The translations under genes and the position numbers were made by a program. Shown here in pieces: positions 57,481 through 64,000 of a stretch of 64,000 nt of DNA (position 1 is the first letter of the stretch; each line of letters begins with the position of its first letter). This stretch comes from Manihot esculenta (Eukaryota > Streptophyta > Magnoliopsida > Malpighiales > Euphorbiaceae): the NCBI RefSeq assembly GCF_001659605.2, contig NC_035165.2, positions 13,698,445 through 13,762,444 on the forward strand, read 5' to 3'. The notes beneath the pieces were generated by a model, which was not told where the DNA came from, ran no database searches, and worked only from the letters and a program-made list of their open reading frames with translations.

Positions 57481-59176
57481 CACGAGCGTTCTAAAAAAAT
57501 ACTCCTATAAAAATATCTTTTGAACTATTTCGTAGAAAAATTATATTTATATTCTACAATACCGTAGATACTCACTATTATGGTATAAATCGAATACATT
57601 TAGAATAAATTAGTAATATATACTTGATAATTTTTTTTTACAACTTGGCCGGATTAGAATTAAAAGTAAGTTTATAATTCAATTTTTTTTTATTTAAAAG
57701 GTTGAACAATTTGTTTATTTAATTTTTAAAATTTTTTAAGGGTTTATATATCTTTTAGGGAATTATTGATCTATTTTTAAAAATTTTAGTGAATTATTTG
57801 ATCTATTTTAATAATTATATGCTTGTTTAAATGAACCTTTTTTTCAGAAAAAAACATCTATAAACTTTGAATTTACGTCTTTGATATTGGACAAAATAGG
57901 TGATAGCCTTGAAGTATGATGTCTCCATCATCATGTAAGGATACAACAAGTAATGCAAATCATGAAACAACTAAATTTTTATGCTTTTTTTTTATTCTTT
58001 TCTCTCAAATTCTTTTATATGGTCTTTTTTAGAGTAAACACGAAAATTATGATTCTATGATCAACCTTCTAAATCAAAATTAGACTCATAGCTTCCAAAT
58101 GGCTATGATAAACCATGATTAAGATAAGACTTCTTTTTCATCCATGTACTTTTATTTTTTTTTGTATTTTATATTTATTTTATACAACAAAAATTTTAGT
58201 TAATACTAAAATTAATTATAAAAAATTTTTACACGCATTTGATATATATATATAATAAAATATATTTAATTATAAAACTTATAATAAATTTAGCTAATTT
58301 ATTATTTACTTATTAGCAGGATATTATGCACTTAGTTACATATAAAATTTTTCCTGATCATAATATGTCTAGAGAAAATAATAAGGAGAGCATTGATTTA
58401 AAAATAAAAATGCAGTGGTTATTCAGTTTTGGGTTGGGATATAATTTAATTATAAACATTATATATAAAAACTAAATGGCGAAAAATAATTTATATTTAG
58501 AAAATATTTTTCCTAAAAATATTTTTAATAAAATAATTTATTTTTTATTATTTAATTTTAATTTAAAAAATTAAAATTTATTAACACATTTATATATAGA
58601 AATTTTAATAACGATTTTAAAATATGAAAAATATTTTTTTGTAAATATTATAATAAATAATTTTTATATGTAAATTTTATTTATTATTATTATTATTATA
58701 AAATAAAACAGATATTTATTTAATAACAACTTAGTATTTGTAGATTTATTATTGTTACTTTAGTATTCGTAGATTTAAAAACTAAAATTTCTTTATCCAT
58801 TTTCTTTATGATCAATATACTTGCTGAATATTAGTTTAAATTATTATTTATAGATTTAAAATTAGCAATATTTTCTATTATTTTACTAATTTAGTTTTTT
58901 TTAGAATTTTACTTTTATTAAAATAAAATATAATTTAAGTACAATTTAAATTTATATAAACTCTAATATCAATTTAAATAATTTTTATCTATAATTTAAT
59001 ACCCAATTTAATTTAATTATTTATTATAATTTAAATAAATTTTAATCGGTATTTTTTTATAATTTCATTATTCATTTCCCTTACCGTTTTTATATATACT
59101 AATTTGAAATTTAATGTGTGCTAGCAAGTTTTTATATAAGTTATATCACTTTTAGAAATAATATAAAATTATATTA

Positions 59177-59335
59177 TAAAATATAATTAATATTTATATT
59201 TTTATTATAAAAATGATAGTATATATTTTATTATTTAATTCTGTAATGAAATATTAAAATTATAATATTATATTTAAAAATTTTAAATATATAATTAATT
59301 CAATTAATTTTTAATTTATTATATTATATTATTAA
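59177..59335. repeat. A+T-rich direct repeat, copy 1
   Basis: About 155 bp similar in order to 59678-59830: TTAATATTTATATTTT, then AATATTAAAATTATAA, then AAATTTTAAATATATAA and a TCAATTAAT-type end. The repeats flank ~340 bp of more complex sequence and could be worn termini of a small element. Low complexity makes the match uncertain. Confidence 0.4.
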
Positions 59336-59677
59336 TATTGATTATATCATAATTTTTTGAATATAAATTCACAAAATAAAAAAACACAGTAGCTGAGTTG
59401 ACTTGATAATTTATCTGACACTTAAATCAATAGTAAATAATAAAATTGGCAGTTGAAAAATATAACATACCTGATTATAGAGGCGATGAGTTTTTATATA
59501 CAACATAACATATGATATGTAATTTTATCGGATAAGTATATATTCTAGTATGATAATGTATTATTATGATTTTATTTCTATCACTTAATTAGAAATTATA
59601 GGATATCTGAATAATTTGTGTGATTAAAACTATTAAAACTCAAATTTAATATATTTTAATATTGATTTATATTAATT

Positions 59678-59830
59678 ATAAAAAATAAATTAATATTTAT
59701 ATTTTATTATAAACACCATAATATATATATTTTATAATTTAATTTTATAATAAAATATTAAAATTATAAAATCATAGTATTGTATAGGAAAATTTTAAAT
59801 ATATAACTAACTCAATCAATCTTTAATATT
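59678..59830. repeat. A+T-rich direct repeat, copy 2
   Basis: Partner of 59177-59335 in the same orientation, about 500 bp downstream. It has the same three blocks in the same order with small indels. Confidence 0.4.
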
Positions 59831-61395
59831 ACATATATATTTATAAACTAAATTATAACAATGAAATTTAAAAAAATATAAATTAAAATAAAAAAATAAT
59901 TATGTTTATGCTCCAATTCTGTAAAAGAATAGCTAATAAAAATGTCATTACAATTAATATATATAAGCATTTTTTCGGTATTGTATTGTTTTCTTCTCAC
60001 TTGAATTATTTTTGTACGGTGAAAATTATTTTTTTAAATTTATGGTTTCTAAAAATGTCATGTCTGCTCATTTTAAAAAATTAATTTTATTTTAGTGATA
60101 TTTATATATAAAAGTGGTATAAAAATAAAAATTGATTTATATAAAAATAATGATATTAATTTTAAGATAGAATTAATCTAATTTAATTTAGAAATTATAA
60201 AATTTACTATTGATAAATTTTATTATATTTTTTAATTAAATTTAAATTAAAAATTTTATGTAATAATAAATCTATTTATTATTTTTTTAACCAATCAAAA
60301 TAAAATGTAATTTATAAAAAATATAAACATGAATATTTTACAAAATTTTATTGTTTGTTATTTATTTTATTTTAATAAATAGTATAAATTATATATACGA
60401 TAAAAAATAATAAAAAACTATACAAATTTATTATAGATAATAATTTAATTAAATAATTTTTATTTTATTTCTAAATATAATATATTATAAAATTTTATTT
60501 TTTCTTAATATATTAAAGTTCATTAACTTTTTATTAATATTATTATAAATATTTTAATACCTTTTACAAAATCAAAGAAGTTCCACTTTTTTATTGGTCC
60601 AAAAATTCTTTCAACCCTTAATTGAAACCATATAATTTTAATTGGTTAGAACTTTTTTTTTTTAAAAAAATTGAATTATAATAAAAATAATTTATATAAA
60701 TTTAAACAGAAAAAAATTTAAAATTTATAGAAACTCTACCATTAATTTAATTAATAAACTTTAAATTAAATTAGTTTAAATTTTTAAATTATCTATCTAA
60801 TAAAATTAATAATATATATTAATTGTTAACATATAACTGATTACTTATAAAAAACACTTTTGAAAAAGCAATTTAGAGAATTAATAGTATAAAATAATTT
60901 ATTGTATTAATTAAATTAAATTATTACATATCTTTCATTTTATTATCTTTTATAAAGTATAAAACGATTTTTCTGTTTACTTTATTATATAATTTCAATA
61001 TATGAATATTTATTTTTTTATTAGTTAATATAAAATTTTAATTTTAAGTATTTTTCTATTACATAAAATTTAATATTATTACTTGAAATTTCAAATTATT
61101 TTTTAAAAAATATTTTTGGATCTCAAAATTTAAATGAAATTATTTTAATAATTATTTATAAGATATATATGAAGCAATAATTATAACAAAAATATTCTTA
61201 TTAATATTATAATATTTTTTAATAACATATTAATTAAATTTTGATTAGAACTTTCTGACATTCACTGATTCATTGATCAGGTCAACTATGAAAATATTGT
61301 GTTAGAGTTATTTTTTTAAAAATAAAATCAAAATTATATCATTTTACTGAAATAAATTAGAGTTTGCTAGATAGTTTGCTAGATAGAATTGATTA

Positions 61396-61851
61396 TAGTC
61401 CACGATATCCGATTTAAATCGAAAATTTTAATTAAATTAAATTAATTTAAAATTTTAATTTAATTTTTTATCCATTTCAATTTAATTTTTAATTTTAAAA
61501 TTTTCAATTATGTAAATTCGATTCGATTCAATTTTAGTTATAAAAAATTAAAAAAATTAAACTAAACCGATTATTAATAATAATATATTATTAAAATAGA
61601 GAGATTAAATCATATTAAAATTAAAATATTTTAATTAAATTTTAAAATATTAAAAATAGAGCATAAAAAATAAAAAATATATTAAAAATTTAAATGGATC
61701 AAATCGAATTGAATCAAATTGAATCAGATGGATTCAATTTGATTAAATTTATAATTAAAATCGATTCGATTTAATTTTTATAAATACTAAAATTTTAATT
61801 TTTAATTTATTTAATTTAATTTGATTTTAAATCAAACCGATCAATGCTAAC
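61396..61851. repeat. Dispersed ~450-bp repeat, copy 1 (MITE-like)
   Basis: Colinear with 62619-63065 over its whole length: a CCGATTTAAATCG-type start, TTAATTTAAAATTTTAATTT, AAACTAAACCGA, GGGAGATTA-like GAGAGATTAAATCATATTAAAA, GATCAAATCGAATTGAA, and an AAACCGATCAA end. It has no coding capacity. Ends with TTCGGTTT/AACCGA character resemble common short plant transposon-derived repeats; the class is not determined. Confidence 0.7.
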
Positions 61852-62498
61852 CTTAGAATTGATGGTTTGGGTAAGCTTACTGCGAAACGCTGGATTTGAT
61901 TTTCCTAGACAGGCAAGGTTATTTCTGGCCAAGTCATCTTGATTCCTTGATATTTTTTCCGGGCGAATTAGGTTGCATTTAATTATAAAAATAATTTTTA
62001 TTTTTATTTTTTTTGTTTTGTATAAAAATTGAAAAAATTATTCATTTCATATAATATTAAAAATTATTTTTTATTAAAAAAATTAAAAATATATTTAGAT
62101 TATCATTATTTTTTGTAAAATTTATGTTTTTTTATAATACTTCCTACCTTAATTTTTATATTAATTTAAAATAAATAAAAAATTCATATATTTTATATTT
62201 TAATGTAAAATAAAAATAAAAATTTATATATACTTAAATATATAAAAATCGTGTTTTATTTATATAAAATCTATACTTCTACTGAATTTTTTATTTTTAT
62301 TTTAAAAAATATGAAAAATAATAATTTAAATGTGTCAATTTTCTTTAAAAATTTTAAAAAATAAAAAACAAATTTTTTTATTTTGCAATTAGAGTAAAGA
62401 AAATTAAAATAAATATATTTTTTAATATTTAAAAAATAAGAAAATTTTTTACCAAAAACGTACATATTTTCTGCGACTAAAACACGCCCTTCTCGGCG

Positions 62499-62657
62499 AT
62501 GGCAGCAATACAGAAGCTTCTTCAATATAAGTCACCGTCTCTTAGATTTTCAAAAGGAAAGGAATTGGGCTTAGTTTTTGGGTGGGCTTGCATCTTTGTT
62601 TCGTGCCTTCGAGCGTGTCCAGAATTCGGTTTAAATTTAAAAAATCGATTGAATTAA
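62499..62657 (+). other. Short ORF, possible first-exon remnant
   Basis: A 52-codon frame starts at ATGGCAGCA, in a locally G+C-richer stretch (about 62460-62615) between two A+T-rich repeats. The first ~25 residues (MAAIQKLLQYKSPSLRFSKG…) are basic, Ser/Leu-rich and without acidic residues, as in an organelle presequence. The last ~13 codons lie in the repeat copy 2 and are not native. I do not recognise a family. It may be a gene fragment or chance. Confidence 0.25.
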
Positions 62658-63065
62658 TTTAAAATTTTAGTTTTATTTTTTATTTATTTCAATTCGGTAT
62701 GATTTTTAATTTTAAAAATTTGATTATTTCGGTTCGGTTTAATTTTAATAAAAAAATAAAAAAACTAAACCGAACTAATTAGTGATAATAGTATATTATT
62801 TTTAATATAGGGAGATTATATTATATTAAAATTAAAATATTTCAATTGAATTTTAAAATATTAAAAATAAAGTGTAAAACATAAAAAAGTTTATTAAAAA
62901 TTTAAATCGATCAAATCGAATTGAACTGAATCAGACTGATATAATTCGATTTGATTTCTGACTAAAATTGATTTAGTTTGATTTTTATAAATATTAAAAT
63001 TTTAATTTTTAATTTATTCGATTCGATTTGATTTTGTATCGAACCGACAAAAATTATCACCCCTA
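62619..63065. repeat. Dispersed ~450-bp repeat, copy 2 (MITE-like)
   Basis: Same orientation as copy 1, about 1.2 kb downstream, and better preserved at its ends: CCAGAATTCGGTTTAAAT at the left and TATCGAACCGACAAAAATTATCACCCC at the right (given here in parts: TATCGAACCGAC and ATTATCACCCC). The outer ~15 bp are partly inverted-repeat-like (AATTCGGTTT versus AACCGAC…ATT). Confidence 0.7.
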
Positions 63066-64000
63066 TGTAAGCTTTGCCCTTTGGATTCAACGCCAGATTT
63101 AATTTACAGATAAAAAAGAAAATACATAAATCTTGTACGTTATTGAGCAACTAAAGTAAAAAATTTTGCTTGATGTACAAGAAAAAAAAGAAGGTATTCT
63201 AATAATGAAATATTTAAAAAACTAGACAAAGTTAATCAATTAGTGAATTATTAAGAAATGATTGATGAGAACTGAGGAGGGATGATCAGTTTAGTAATGA
63301 AGGAGACAGATGTATTTTTCTTCTCTTATGAGATACAAGAGCCGAGAGCAGGGGAGGACTTTCAACTAAAAGATGGTCTTTCAAAAATTTTTGCTCAAAT
63401 AAATTTTAACTCACTACTTTTAAGTAAATAAATTTTTTAAATTCCTTCATTCGGTAAAAGTTGCTTTTTTTTTTAAATTTGATCCCTTTTATTTTCCTTC
63501 GGATAAGTTAGTTTATTTATTTATTATTATTATTATTTTATTTTTTTATCGAAGAATTAAAAAAAATACAAACTCAACGATGAAAATCCAACCAAACTTC
63601 AATAAAAAGTTCAATCCAATTTTGAAACAAAATAAATCAACTTGAAACCAGTCCAATCTAAATAGTAAACGTGCAAATTAACCAAAATTAGTTCAACTCA
63701 AATCACGTCGTTTGACCACAAAAATATACCGCATTGCCAACCAATCACTTCCATTGCCACAAATACACCAGGAGAAAAAGCAGAGAAAGAAATCAGCGGA
63801 ACAGGGCAAAAATTCTATTTATGTTCCTAAAAAATCCACACAAAAGCACAGGGACATCCACAACATGAGCCAAACGACGAAGAGAAAACTCAATAGCCAC
63901 AGCCGAATTAATAGCAAATCAACTAAGACCGAACATTTGCCATCCATCAAAACCCAAAACAGAATAAGAAAAACCTGAATCTCTGACAAAGCGACCACCA
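63066..64000. other. Right-edge flank, less A+T-rich towards the end
   Basis: No gene can be assigned. The A+T bias drops after about 63700. On the minus strand the last bases read CAGAGATTCAG|GTTTTTC at about 63970-63985, followed by T-rich sequence, which could be an exon end and intron of a gene continuing past the window. An open + frame at 63712-63978 is Lys/Gln/Ser-rich without motif. Confidence 0.3.

Larger units (their letters stand above)
57232..61395. other. A+T-rich intergenic DNA without recognisable genes
   Basis: Long runs of A and T with stop codons in all frames. The longest open frames are ~60 codons of low-complexity composition (for example 59902-60084) and show no motif. 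A somewhat more complex stretch at about 59390-59620 may be an old transposon remnant; I do not recognise it. No RNA gene or promoter is supported. Confidence 0.7.

Noticed and set aside
63712..63978. 88-codon Lys/Gln/Ser-rich frame near the right edge
   Set aside because: Composition follows an A-rich strand, no motif is seen, and the opposite strand looks intron-like.

Overview
The window is plant nuclear DNA made almost entirely of nested LTR retrotransposons. I see no host gene that I can support with confidence. The elements are Ty3/Gypsy type. Most belong to one family whose polyprotein ends in a chromodomain (chromovirus, Tekay/Del lineage). Athila/Tat-like elements primed by tRNA-Asp and one other Gypsy family are also present. 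A eudicot is likely. Euphorbiaceae (for example Manihot) is my guess from familiarity with this LTR type, not something the window proves.

Left stack, 1-33420. The oldest layer is D, a decayed + strand chromovirus (29458-33420). Athila/Tat-like element E (- strand, 27792-29457) abuts and interrupts D. Chromovirus A (- strand, 2384-27791) lies inside the Gag gene of E. A is itself broken by three relatives: solo LTR S (21020-23294, TSD TAGGT), full element B (3689-20012, + strand, TSD TCTGG), and element C (1-2383, - strand, running off the left edge). B carries the non-autonomous Athila/Tat-like element N (10066-16483, TSD GTGGC). The order is therefore D > E > A > B > N, five layers. The left halves of D, E, A and C lie outside the window.

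Right stack, 33491-57231. Element F (- strand, short LTRs, TSD ATTTC) contains chromovirus G (35877-55506, + strand, TSD GGGCC). The 3' LTR of G is split by H (45119-54930, + strand, TSD GTGTT). H is the youngest element: its two 2,234-bp LTRs differ at only about six positions by eye, and it has one uninterrupted 1,660-residue Gag-Pol reading frame. It is the reference for the family.

Right flank, 57232-64000. This is very A+T-rich intergenic DNA with short tandem repeats, two diverged copies of a ~450-bp repeat, one short ORF that might be a first-exon remnant (62499-62657), and a less A+T-rich end.

The family shows several unusual cis features. LTRs carry arrays of a 13-bp palindrome TTCGGC-N-GCCGAA upstream of the TATA box and again in the leader. 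Splice donor-like and acceptor-like signals are conserved in the LTR and just before the Gag ATG. A hairpin with compensatory changes sits directly before the polypurine tract. A minisatellite occupies one fixed place in the LTR but has a different unit in each subfamily.
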